64,000 nt of DNA from Undaria pinnatifida (Eukaryota; Sar; Phaeophyceae; Laminariales; Alariaceae). Below are positions 11,546 to 22,849 of this stretch, in pieces (position 1 is the stretch's first letter; every line of letters begins with the position of its first letter). Made by a program: the position numbers and the translations under genes. The notes beneath the pieces were generated by a model. That model saw nothing but the letters and a program-made list of their open reading frames with translations, made no database searches and was not told the DNA's origin. Location of the stretch: the NCBI GenBank assembly GCA_012845835.1, contig JABAKD010000019.1:14805420-14869419 (forward strand). Reading direction: 5' to 3'.

Positions 11546-12728
11546 AAGCTACGTCGTGGATGGCTAGAAATATAATTACGTGATATCAATTGCGTAGAAG
11601 TGTTTTATTACCCTGGCCATTTTTTTATATATTAAATAATATACTATATATGTGCGGCGTTCGCAGCAAAAGCATCACATGTGTAAGCATAATAATGGAT
11701 AGCGCTACTTCCCACATAGTCCCATCTTAAAAATCAAACATCAAGCTCTCAGTTGTGTCCTGCGTCTGGCGCAGCTCTCAGTTGTCTGTGGGCGCCTATC
11801 ATAGCTACGTAGGGTCAGGCCCATAATACCCGCATGGTTTTGAGCATCATCAGCCTCATTGGGCATAAGAAAAATCGAAAATGCGAGGACCACATGATCG
11901 AACATATTGCAGCAAAGCATTGCTGCTTCATTTCGGGCGTAAAGCCTGTAGATATAGGGCATAAAAGGTGTTTAAGACAATTCTAAGAGCGCATGGTGTT
12001 TAATTATTCGATTGTTTTGGTGGTACTTCGACTTAATTAGACCGGCGAACATAAGTTGGCATTTGCAGCATATATACCCGCCATCAAACGGAGTAAAATG
12101 GGGGCGTAAACCCCGAAAAATGACATAACTAGTGAGCATAATCGGCTGGTTTTAGCACATGCTTTTCGAAAAAAAGGAGCATATAAGAGAGAAAAAAAGG
12201 CATTTTGGGCCTGACCCTAATCATGGCGGGGCTGCTGCTCTGCTGCACAGCCTTACAGCACGTTAAAAAAAAAAAAAGAAGGGGGGGGTCCGTTCTATGT
12301 GGAGGCGTTTTTAGCCCGGGGATAGGGGCCTTGACGTATTTCCTCTGAAAAAAATTGTTACCTCAAGCCCTATTCATTTTTTGGGGTAACTACCGCTACC
12401 GGGAAGTAGGCGTCCTTCATAAGAAGATAATAAGGGTATGTACCGCCGTGCAACAGGTTTCTGTTCCTCTTCATCACGTATAATATGTTGTTCCTCTTGC
12501 AGCCTTTTTTTTCCCTTTCCGATTTTCTTGCATCACATTCTCTTCAGAACATCTGTCGTTTGTTTTGCTTTGTTTTCTTTTTTCTTTTTTCTTTTTTTTT
12601 TCCTTGTTTTTTTTTTTTTTTATGGTCTGGCTTCTTTTGTTGTGTTCTCTGACCCGGCACGCTAGCATTTCGCTTGCTTTACGAACCTAGATGATTTGCG
12701 ACTGTCTGGTTCAGTCTGTTTCACATTG
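11546..12728. other. Intergenic, AT-rich
   Basis: Contains a direct repeat AGCTCTCAGTTGT (11744, 11773), T-rich tracts and poly(A)/poly(T) runs. No gene is supported. Confidence 0.4.
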
Positions 12729-14547
12729 CCAGTCTCCCTTCTTCTACTTGTTTCTTTTTTCCGGGGTATTTTTTCCCTTTCTTTCCCCCTTGCATGTCCA
12801 TTTTGGCTCATGCTCGGGGTATGTTTCTATCTCCCGTGCTTTGGCTCCCCTTTTTATTTATTTATTTATTTATTTTGTCTTGGTTTCTTTCGTTGTTTCT
12901 CTCTTTTACAAGGTATTTTGGTTTAATGAGAAGAACACAGAGGGGGGAGGGGGGGAAACAGGAGGAGTAGAAGGAAAGCCGTCCAAGGGAATGGGGGCAG
13001 GGGGGGCAACAGGAGGAATAGAAGGGAGACCGCGGTGGACGAAGGCAGGAAGGAGATGGCAGACAGGGTAGCAAGGTACCAGGCCGACTAGTAGGTACAT
13101 AGCACTTTTCGTCTCACTCTGGGGTATTTTTTTCCCCTTTGTTCCCTCCTTGCGTGTCCAGGTTTTTGGCTCGTGTTCGGATTATCTTATTTTGGTTTTA
13201 CTTTACTTTATTTTATTTCATTTTATTATGTTTCTTTTCCGAGCTTTGGCTCTCCTTTGCGGTTGGGTTGTTTCTTCGATTTCCCCTTCATTTTGTTTGT
13301 TTCATTTTTTGTTTTATTTTTATCTTTGTTTTTATTTGTTTTCTTATTTTGTTTTTTGTTTTTTGTTTTTGTTTTTGTTTTTGTTTTTGTTTATTTCGTA
13401 TTTCTCTCTTCCAATGTATTTCTGTTGCTGACGTATGTATGTTGTGCCTGTCGTACCCAGTACTAGGGCATGACATTGCGTTGTCGAATGCATTACGATG
13501 CATTATCTCTGTGTCGTGGCTTGTGACCACAGAGCTGATCTTTCTAGGGTGAAGAATCAGTACGGACACTGGGTGTGCTGGATGTCGACGAGTAGAAGAA
13601 CGGTTTAATGTGAAGAACACACACACACACTGTTTTATTTGGCCCTCCCAGTCTTCCTTCTTCTACTTGTTTCTTTTTTCCGGGGTATTTTTTCCCTTTC
13701 TTTCCCCCTTGCATGTCCATTTTGGCTCATGCTCGGGGTATGTTTCTATCTCCCGTGCTTTGGCTCCCCTTTTTATTTATTTATTTATTTATTTTGTCTT
13801 GGTTTCTTTCGTTGTTTCTCTCTTTTACAAGGTATTTTGGTTTAATGAGAAGAACACAAAGGGGGGAGGGGGGGAAACAGGAGGAGTAGAAGGAAAGCCG
13901 TCCAAGGGAATGGGGGCAGGGGGGGCAACAGGAGGAATAGAAGGGAGACCGCGGTGGACGAAGGCAGGAAGGAGATGGCAGACAGGGTAGCAAGGTACCA
14001 GGCCGACTAGTAGGTACATAGCACTTTTCGTCTTTCTCTGGGGTATTTTTTTCCCCTTTGTTCCCTCCTTGCGTGTCCAGGTTTTTGGCTCGTGTTCGGA
14101 TTATCTTATTTTGGTTTTACTTTATTTTATTTTATTTCATTTTATTATGTTTCTTTTCCGAGCTTTGGCTCTCCTTTGCGGTTGGGTTGTTTCTTCGATT
14201 TCCCCTTCATTTTGTTTGTTTCATTTTTTGTTTTATTTTTATCTTTGTTTTTATTTGTTTTCTTATTTTGTTTTTTGTTTTTTGTTTTTGTTTTTGTTTT
14301 TGTTTATTTCGTATTTCTCTCTTCCAATGTATTTCTGTTGCTGACGTATGTATGCTGTGCCTGTCGTACCCAGTACTAGGGCATGACATTGCGTTGTCGA
14401 ATGCATTACGATGCATTATCTCTGTGTCGTGGCTTGTGACCACAGAGCTGATCTTTCTAGGGTGAAGAATCAGTACGGACACTGGGTGTGCTGGATGTCG
14501 ACGAGTAGAAGAACGGTTTAATGTGAAGAACACACACACACACACGC
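12729..14547. repeat. 919-bp tandem duplication
   Basis: Units 12729-13647 and 13648-14547 are almost identical at a constant offset of 919 bp; differences are a few substitutions and one fewer TTTTTG in the second unit. Each has a (TTTA)n block, a G-rich block, a long T-rich block and a family E end. The hydrophobic frames here are by-products of T-rich sequence. Confidence 0.85.
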
Positions 14548-14549
14548 AG

Positions 14550-15090
14550 TCTGTACCATAAAATTTGTACCAGGTACGACCTCTCTACGTTGAATCGGCG
14601 CGGACTCTGGGTGTACCGATGTCGTTGGGTAGAAAGAACGGTTCAATGTGAAGACAACACGGTCATATATACCAGTACTGCTGTACCACTTTCGTAACCT
14701 GTGGGTTGTGCTTGTATAATGCCTATGAGGCCTATAATGCCTATAATGCCTGGTACTACTGTACCTGTAACCTGTGGGTTGTGCTTGTATAATGCCTATG
14801 AGGCCTATAATGCCTATAATGCCTGGTACTACTGTACCTGCTACCTCACGACCTGGCATAGAGCAGTATTCTGTACCACAAAACTTGTACTCAGTATCTC
14901 TTTAGGAATGAAGAATCAGAACGGACTCTGGGTGTGCTGATGCCGTTGGGTAGAAAGAACGGTTCAATGTGAAGACAGCACGCTCATACGTACAAGTACT
15001 GCTGTTGTACCACTTTCGTGCGTGTGGGGTGTGCTACTTCTATAATACCTGGTACCTGGTACCTGGTACCTCACGACCTGGCAGGTACTC
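14550..15090 (+). repeat. Diverged tandem pair with a 73-bp inner duplication
   Basis: Two units, each with a family E core, GTACTGCTG...GTACCACTTTCGT and CTCACGACCTGGCA, lie at about 14550-14866 and 14867-15090. Inside the first, AACCTGTGGGTTGTGCTTGT is repeated with a period of 73 bp (14696, 14769). Confidence 0.65.
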
Positions 15091-16154
15091 AGCAAACTTG
15101 CTGTGCGTCAGTGCTATGATACAATACCGCCGTGCGTCAGTGCGCGCAAACAGCTGTAATAAATCAGTACGTTGTCGTTCACATTCATTATACAGCAGTA
15201 TATTATACGGCCTACCGCAGAGATGACCGGTATCAGACAGCAACAGAGTTAAGCGGTATCATACAGCAATTCACGTGTAAGTATATGAGTATCTCTGCCC
15301 TCTTGGTGAAACCGTTTGGAAGTTGAAGGTCGTCACTCACAACCTCACAATCGTTCAATCATTCAATCACAGAAATCTCACAAATATCTTGACGAGTTTT
15401 AGACGAGAAAATTCTATGGGTGTGTAATTTTCCAAAACACGGCATCCACGACAGCCAAAGCACAGAACCACAAATCACCACCACAAGAATCAGTACGGAC
15501 ACTGGGTGTGCTGGATGTCGACGAGTAGAAGAACGGTTTAATGTGAAGAACACACACACACACCGCCACCTTACGTACATATTTTCATATTTTAACCCAT
15601 CTATACGATGTACTCGATGCGAGTCGACGAGGGAAGAAAAAGCCGAGTTCTTCTAAAAGCAATAAAAATGATGAAAATGAAGATGACAACGAAGATGAAA
15701 ATGAAGGCACGGACTGCTGTGGTGGGGAGGGGAGAGGAGGGCCCGCTATGCGACCCCGGTTCTGAACTCCTACTGGGAGGGAGGGCGAGAGTAGTGCGAG
15801 GATAATAAATGGGATGGAACCCAATGAAGTTCGTATTCTATTCAATGCTAGAGCCTCCATCGATATGCGCCTTACTCCATACCAGCACCTTTTTGTCTAG
15901 GCTCTTTCTCCTCCTTCAGATGTGGCCACGCGTCCACGTGTTTTGGTACCGTGTAGATTTAACTCAATTGATTTCGCAATCCAGCGCTATAGCTGACGTA
16001 CCAATCGGTTTCCGTGGCAGCGGCAGCGCGACCTGTCCCGTCCCTTCCGATGGTCCCCGTTACTTCTATCGCTACTGCATAAAGCAGCTCGAGCTGCCGT
16101 CGTAAACGGATGCGTAAGTAGTACAGTGTGTAGTGTATGTATGTTGACCCGGCT

Positions 16155-16345
16155 TGATCCCTCGGGGCCAGATTCGGTGAAGATATCATAGCCACCCGGA
16201 AGCCCATCCCTCCAGGTAATGTGGGACTTGCGCAAGCTCACCCACAAACCCTCGGGCATGAGAAAACCGCCTCCCGCCGGACTTGGTCCGGGTACGGTCC
16301 ACCCTACCTTTTGGGGTGGTGGTCCATCATATCCATACGAACGTG
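16155..16345 (-). CDS. Weak exon candidate
   Basis: The minus-strand frame reads GPSPAGGGFLMPEGLWVS, LRKSHITWRDGLPGGYDIF and TESGPEGSS, with balanced composition unlike the surrounding repeats. Splice sites are not clear and the family is not recognised. Confidence 0.25.
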
Positions 16346-16529
16346 CACGAGTACAGGACAATGATGGTAATACATAGGAATCCGAGCCCAGGCTGCGTAG
16401 GTTTCTTATTTTTTCGGTTGCCGAGCCTCTATTTTGTTGCGCTCTTGTTACAATGCTACGTACTAAGCAGGTCTGTTTCGTAAAGTTGCACCATCCGTAA
16501 CATGAACTCTGGAGAGAAGTGCGCCAAGC

Positions 16530-16556
16530 ACTATATATATATATATATATATATAC
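16530..16556. repeat. TA dinucleotide microsatellite
   Basis: About 11 TA units following GCCAAGCAC. Confidence 0.9.
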
Positions 16557-16983
16557 CTAATGTGGTCCCATTTTCCTTTGAATGCGTGATTCAATAGAGC
16601 GAGGTTTTACTCTACGCTCGCTACTCAACGACTCATAGGTCCCAAGTCCCAACGTATAACGTATCGAGACTTCGCAGATATGCAGATCAGGGATCTCTCT
16701 GTCCCAAAATGATCACTGCCACCATTGCTGCAAATGCTGTCCTCTTTGAAACCACACTCGTTGTCGCTGCCCCCCGCGCGTCGTCGTCCTTCCCCCCTTC
16801 TCCCTTGTCATCGCTCTGCCCCTCTTGGCCGCGCTCCTCGCCACGATCCCTCTTATGTCTCCGCGTTGCCGCGCCCGATGCCGACGTCGGCGCCGATGTC
16901 CCGGTTGCCCCTTTGTTACGGTAACACTGCCACTATTGCTGCTACTGCTGCTGTTGTCCTCTTCGCAACCGATTTCGCGTTCC

Positions 16984-17181
16984 CTATCCTCTTTCCCCCC
17001 CGTCCTGCCCCCCCCTCTCTTGGTCGCCCTCGTTTCTGCCGCGATCGCTCTTCTGTGCCCTCCTTGACATGAAGCGATCAAACGATCGATCCATGCTCAA
17101 GTCAGCTTCGATGTCGCTGTTGCCCCCACCCTGCGGTAACCCCAGTAAGTCACGCCCATGGTCAGGTTCCATATAATCCAC
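16984..17181 (-). CDS. Weak exon candidate in a GC-rich block
   Basis: Minus strand EPDHGRDLLGLPQGGGNSD, then EADLSMDRSFDRFMSRRAQK, then a charged low-complexity tail. The block 16760-17070 is unusually CG-rich for the window. The frame breaks further on, so this could be a relic. Confidence 0.28.
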   Translation of the reverse strand: MDYMEPDHGRDLLGLPQGGGNSDIEADLSMDRSFDRFMSRRAQKSDRGRNEGDQERGGQDGGERG

Positions 17182-18014
17182 CTGTCCAGGAAACCCGGGG
17201 ATTCAACCAGGATACCCCCTGACGACCACAATTTGTAATTTTATTGAAAGAGCACGTATCACGCATCGTGCAGGCATGCCTAAGTTCGCTGTGCCTCGAA
17301 CCGGTAGCACCGGTTCGCTCGGATATTTCAAGATACAACGTACCGCATCCTGGTATCACGCAGGATGGCAACACCCCCTTGGTTTCGTGATGTGGCCTTG
17401 AGCCGATTACATCTCCCAAAACCAACCCGATCGTTTTTTTTTGCTGTGTATATTTCCTGGGCAGTGATCTTCTCGCTGCTTTTGGGACTCTTCCTTGCTC
17501 CTAGTCACGGGAACGTATGACAAAGCTTGCAAAGCTGAGTATCGACCACTCAATCTGTCCAACTCACGGCTTACGCATTCGAGTTATACCTGATATAGTC
17601 TATACAGATTTCAAACAATTGGCGGGTACACGTCCTGTAAATGGTGATAGGTGATGTAAGGTACTTAGAGGAACCACGGTAGCAAGCATCATGCACCATT
17701 CCAACAAGGACAACCAAGGTATTTAATTCCTTGATAGTGCCGTGCAAACGTGTACAAATCCTATTCTAATGATTTCCATCACCGTGCACAAACATGCTGT
17801 GAAGCGGCGTGACCGTGCGACGACAATGGATTACCTGTCATAGAACCAACGGCTACTGAACTCTAACATTTTTGTTGCTGTGGTGTATTACTCGGAGTTA
17901 GAGTTGCGGTCGTCCAACATGAAACCCACCGCCGTAATGAAACCTAGTGAAATCTACCGCAATATCTTGATGTTGTGGATACCTGGCACTACTTGTCTTT
18001 GTGCATATACTCAA
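17182..18014. other. Intergenic with a small hairpin
   Basis: CGAACCGGT-AGC-ACCGGTTCG at about 17297-17317 is a perfect 9-bp stem. Otherwise no supported feature and few open frames. Confidence 0.5.
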
Positions 18015-18240
18015 TGGTTCTTCCTGCCGTAGGCTAGCGTCCCGTTGGTTTTGTGGTGAACGTTTGATTCAACGACATCGAGCCCCCACAAGGGACTCTT
18101 TCTTGTGCAAAAATTGTAATGCAGAAATCGCCTGTTTTTCACGTATGTATGCACAATTCGACTCGAGCCGGCGGGGGACGATAATGCTGAACCCTTCTCG
18201 CGACAGTAACAAAGGCATGCGCCGTGATGTGTGTGGTGCC
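18015..18240 (+). mobile_element. Old, diverged SINE copy
   Basis: GGGACTCTTTCTTGTGCAAA and, 70 bases on, TGCTGAACCCTTCTCGCGAC match the SINE body. ACATCGAGCCCCC stands at the B-box position, about 44 bases after a TAGGCTAGCG that could be the A box. The open frame here (18001-18408) is probably incidental. Confidence 0.5.
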
Positions 18241-18779
18241 TGCTATGTGGTCCCGGATCTGAGTAAACACGTGTGTGTAGACTTCTGTCGCACACGCTTG
18301 TACGATTTCCCACGACACTTGATGACTTCATCCAGCAGTGTTGCTCACCAACTTGACTGCAGGCAGTGCATTATAAGTGCTGTTGTATTTCAGTACCAGG
18401 GTAGTTGAGCAATGATGCGTGCTTTATTGCAATTAAGTGTTTTTATTTATGGTATTTACCCCTCGAAGAAGAAGAGATTTTTATTAGTATTAGTATTAGT
18501 AATGTTAATAGTAGTCGCACAGCTGGATGGAAGTTTCGTGCACTAAAAATAATAGCGAGAAAACGATGGTTGTCCTACGAGATAGTAGATAGTAGATGGC
18601 AACCACAGACGGAGGAACAGGAAAGGTGTATAACTAGAAAAAACAAAATGTATAGTGTATGGGGACAAGATAATGGGCGGCCAATGGTTAGAGGTGCCTC
18701 CATTGTCAAGGGTAGGAACAGCAGTACTGCTGTACTTGCTTCGTCTCGAAAGGGATGCGTCGTCAATGATCCATTACCA

Positions 18780-19020
18780 AAGGCAAGCAGCAAATGAGTG
18801 CGCCTCCCCCCCCCCTCATGTGCACGTGAATTCTGCCTAGTCCGTGAAAGCTCGACTGTCACTCGTGCTCCGTCGGCATTGTCAGGATGCGAGTGTCCAA
18901 TAATGCATACCTGGTACTGAATAGCTAATAACTAATAGCTAAGGTCATACGACTACGTACGGCTACGCATGCAATGAGTACCCCCCCCCCCCCCCCCCCC
19001 CTCATGTGCCGCGATTTTGG
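18780..19020. repeat. Two related poly(C) loci
   Basis: GCAAATGAGTGCGCCT-Cn-TCATGTGCACG (18789) and GCAATGAGTA-Cn-TCATGTGCCGCG (18971) share both flanks, so the C-run locus was duplicated and then expanded in one copy. Confidence 0.6.
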
Positions 19021-19998
19021 CATTTTCGTTGGCTCCGTCAATTTTTATCATCCTCAGGTTTGTGCCACGAAATGACGGAGCGTCTGAAACTGCTGCACCA
19101 CGAAAGGGCCGTTCTTTCTGCAAACCTAAGGGAGCTGACCGCTCGGCAACCATCAGTAAGGTCAGCTTTGCCTCTCGTTCCTCACAGACTGGTGCTCCGG
19201 GTGTGTACGCATATTAATAGTACCAATCGAGGTGCGACTATTATTGCGGGTACTGAGTATTAATAATTATTGCACCTCTGCTGATGTGATGTTGTGGTGT
19301 GTCCTTCTGACATGCTTTCAAACGTTTCGTCGATGCAGCTTTACAATAACGTCTTTGGTATGATAGAGTCGGTGACCGAGCATGACCTAGAGCAACGCAG
19401 TAGCAGTTCCAATTCCAATGCCATACCTCGGACAAATCATATAGATCATATAGATCATATTTATCATCTACGTGTGGTGGATCCAGGATCTACCGTAGTG
19501 GCATGTTTTGGAGGTTCTCTACATATGGAGTACAGAACAAACACAGGAAACGTTCGCTAGAACATGCAGATCGTACGGTCCCCAAAACGTGCGACTTATC
19601 GCCGTCACAGTTGGATATCCGTTGTTGGGGACAAATGTACTTGAAGCTAGTATAGGGAGGGATTTGGGGGGCTCTAAAGGGGTTAACCATACAGATCTCC
19701 CTGAAATATCTAGACTATATGCGGTGAAGCGGGGATAGATCGGTCATCATTCCGACTTGGGGAGGTTTTCGTATCCGGGTACCCTATTAATAGAGTATTC
19801 TCCCTAATATACACACCCTTGCAGCTTACTAATGATTTGTCTTACTGAGCGCGTTTTACTCTTTTTTTTGTTCCGACTCGAGTTTTGCTGATCCATTTTA
19901 AACTTTTTTTTCGACTTCTTGAAAAACAATACGTAATATCTGGTAGTTGGTTGAGGTGTGAAAAAAAGTCGTGAAACTAGTGTGGGAATAACGCACAG
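19021..19998. other. Intergenic, no gene seen
   Basis: Short frames of up to 88 codons without motifs. An ATCATATAGATCATATAGAT repeat lies at 19436-19465. Confidence 0.4.
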
Positions 19999-20304
19999 CT
20001 TTCAAAGATGGGTTTCGACGAAATCTTCGATCGCACAGCTGTTGTACGTGGTGTATCTTGTTTTTTGTAACAATATTGCTGCCGTACCGTAGCGTGGTGG
20101 TGATGATGTCCAAAGGGATCTTCACGATTACCAGGTATTATGCCGGTTTCAGTATGCCCCCTCTCGACTTCTCGCTATCGTGCGGCACCGGACCGCCCGC
20201 ATTACGACGCAACCATGCCACGGCCGCCCCACACGTCAAACCTCGGTGTCGCCGGCGAAAGAACGGGTGCCGACGCCGAACTCGGCGAGCGAGGGATGGA
20301 AGAA

Positions 20305-20492
20305 GGCGCCCTCCCGGGGACGGCTCGCTCTCTCCCCGGGAAGGCAGCGGAGAATCGTAAGAAAAGCGGGAATCCCAGCGCGCGAGTACGAAACAAATGC
20401 GCCCTCCCGGGGACGGCTCGCTCTCTCCCCGGGAAGGCAGCGGAGAATCGTAAGAAAAGCGGGAATCCCAGCGCGCGAGTACGAAACAAATG
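20305..20492 (+). repeat. 93-bp tandem duplication in a GC-rich dispersed repeat
   Basis: CGCCCTCCCGGGGACGGCTC to CGAGTACGAAACAAAT occurs twice without visible change. Since 93 is a multiple of three, the frames across it stay open (203-aa and 172-aa minus, 146-aa plus). The wider GC-rich block 20180-20345 is related, in reverse, to 42930-43080. Confidence 0.8.
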
Positions 20493-20955
20493 CGCCCTGT
20501 CTGCTGCTGTACGTCACGTACTGCTGTTGCACATGCATGGTGACATGGTGACATGGTGGTTGGGTTGTTTGAAGGGTTGACGGGTTGGTCGGTGGGTGGG
20601 TGGGTGGGTGGGCGTGATTGGGTCGTTTCGTACGTGGGTGAGTGATTTCGTGCCTGTGTGTGGGGGGTGGCCCTTTTTGTTTTTTTGGTACAAGTGTTTT
20701 GTACTTCTCCGCTATTACACACAGCGTGCTTTGGCGAGTTACGAACCAACTCATCTGTTTGCTGCTATGCGTACCGTGCTACTGTTTCTATGTATGTTAG
20801 GGTTGGGTTGGTTGGTGGGTGGATGGCTTGGTCGGTGCGTGGATGGGTGTGTTGTGTGGTATATACGTGGGTGAGTGTTTTCATGTCTAGACTATACCGG
20901 CCGGCTCCGGCATACCTCGGGAGTACCACTACAGTAGTATGTATTAATACTATCA

Positions 20956-21686
20956 GGCCATTTCTTATGCAGTCGGATTTGTCAGTCGAAAACGGCCTTT
21001 TTCGACTGAAGCCCAAATCGGGCTTTCTTACACAGTCGAAAAAGGGGACTTTTCCGACTGGATCCTCCACGGTCGAAAAACTCAGTCGAGAAAGTTTTTC
21101 ACGTGTTTTTTTAACCGATCGCATCGCCCATCCAACCACCAAACACACACCCACACGGCCACACGGCCACACACCCATACCAGGTACCACACTGCAGTAT
21201 CATACAAGACGCTGACGCTGGCTTGGCCATCCCTGCTGTTGCTTCTCGCAGCAAGTCAGCGTGGTGCATTCCTAGTTCCGCTCGCCAGCAGCGTGTATCA
21301 CACGACGGCAGCAGCGCGCGGTCTCGATCCCATGCTGCCAACAACGGCTGCGCCTGCTGTAGCTTTGGCGGCTCTCGGCTGAGTGCAACTCCACGAACGT
21401 AGCTCTGGCGGCTTTCGGCTAAGCCCCAAGCCACCAACTCGCTGGGACGAAGGTTCGTCGAGCCGTTGCTCGCGGAGACAGCGCGAAGCACAGAGCTGCC
21501 AACCGATTTCGCCTGCTGTACAGCAGTACTCCCGCACACCAACCGCCTCTAGGAAGAGCACGAAAACTATAAAATCGACTCGACTGACGATAAGAAGAAG
21601 GACCAGAAGAATCCGGTCGAATAAAAGTCCAGTCGAAAAGGGCCGTTTTCGACTGGCGGAATCCGACTGTTGTATAAGAAATGGCC
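20956..21686. mobile_element. PIF/Harbinger-type non-autonomous element, second copy type
   Basis: The ends read GGCCATTTCTTAT and then GCAGTCGGATT or ACAACAGTCGGATT. The inverted region also includes CAGTCGAAAACGGCC. It is flanked by TCA on the left and TTA on the right, which fits one mutated TTA duplication. The first 13 bases differ from the 6.5-kb element at one position, but the interiors are unrelated. Confidence 0.72.
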
Positions 21687-21825
21687 TTATAATGCGATTT
21701 ATGTTACTACTACTGCTGTATTCATACTATTATTAGTAGTTCGCATTCAGTCGCTCGTACTCGTATGTCCCGATTGTTGTAAAAATAAAAGTGTACAAGA
21801 CTACACTACACTACAAGTACCTACA

Positions 21826-21976
21826 AGGGGACCCGAAGGGTGCGCCAGCTAGCGTTGGGCTGCGAAAGCAACTGAGTTAAATCGACACACGACGCGTATG
21901 AAAATACGTGGAAGTAAGTGTGGTGAGCTAAAGCTTTATTTTTCCCCATCCGCAGGAGGATAAAAAAAAAAAAAAA
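21826..21976 (+). mobile_element. Poly(A)-tailed retroposon, 5'-truncated copy
   Basis: It starts abruptly at GGGGACCCGAAGGGTGCGCC and ends with GGAGGAT and 14 A. It is nearly identical to the 2.2-kb copy, apart from a 4-bp insertion after CGTGGAAG. Confidence 0.68.
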
Positions 21977-22009
21977 CAGAAAACTACAAGTACGTAAAAC
22001 AACAAACAG

Positions 22010-22290
22010 GTGAGAGATCGAGGAGTTCTTCGAAACTCATCGCGCGAGCTGTGTGTGATGCTCCGATCGCGCGTATTGCTGGGTGTGTGTCCTCATTGAG
22101 GATATAGGTCGGCGACTCCCCTTAGAACTAGCTTGTACCAGCGTCAACAGGATAATGTCAATCAATCTGTGCACGGAAACTATAAAACCCGTTGTTGAGG
22201 GGGACAATATCTGACAGCTGTGGAACGCACCGGTTAACTAAACTGTTAATATGTTAATATATATGTGGATAGTCGTATGACCGGTGAGGG
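22010..22290 (+). repeat. Dispersed family A copy beside a retroposon tail
   Basis: GTGAGAGATCGAGGAGTTCT to CCGGTGAGGGGTCC. It begins about 35 bp after the A-tail of the retroposon at 21976. The same neighbouring pair occurs at 23633-23694 in another arrangement. Confidence 0.62.
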
Positions 22291-22849
22291 GTCCTGCTAT
22301 GTAAAGGCCTGCGTGAAACACACCTACTTCGAAGTATCGGCGATCTTCCCTTGTGGAAGAAGACTGCCTTGCAGCTCAAATAACTTTCCTAGAGACCAAG
22401 TAGAGACCGAGAAAATATTCAACAGGGGCAACTTCGCCTACGGTACTCTGTTGTGATATAATAGTGGACAGACTCATCATGCACCGACATGCAATAATGT
22501 GTGATGGCCAGCAGCAAGACGAAGAGAGTAGAGTATGTGGACAGTGGGCAGCTTAGTGGACATTGGGGGTTGGTTGGCTGTTGGGCTCCCGTTTTTATCT
22601 ATCTGTCGGGTTCTTGTTTGTGTCGTATTACCACATTACCATATCATTTGACCATGTTAGATTATCGTCGTCATAACCCTGTCTGTTGGGTGCTTGTTCG
22701 TACCATGTTATTAGTTTTGGTGAAAATAAAAATATAGTATATATCCTATACGACTGGGAGATCGAGGGTAACGTCGAGACTCGTACGAACATACTCGCAA
22801 GCTGTGTGTGATTGTTTGTATGGTACTGAAGTATTCGATATTTGGTATT

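Noticed and set aside
13139-14465. Multi-pass membrane protein frames rich in Phe
   Set aside because: They are translations of T-rich simple sequence in the 919-bp repeat, with all three frames hydrophobic.
20138-20754. 203- and 172-codon minus-strand frames
   Set aside because: They are held open by a GC-rich repeat and its 93-bp duplication, with other frames open in parallel.
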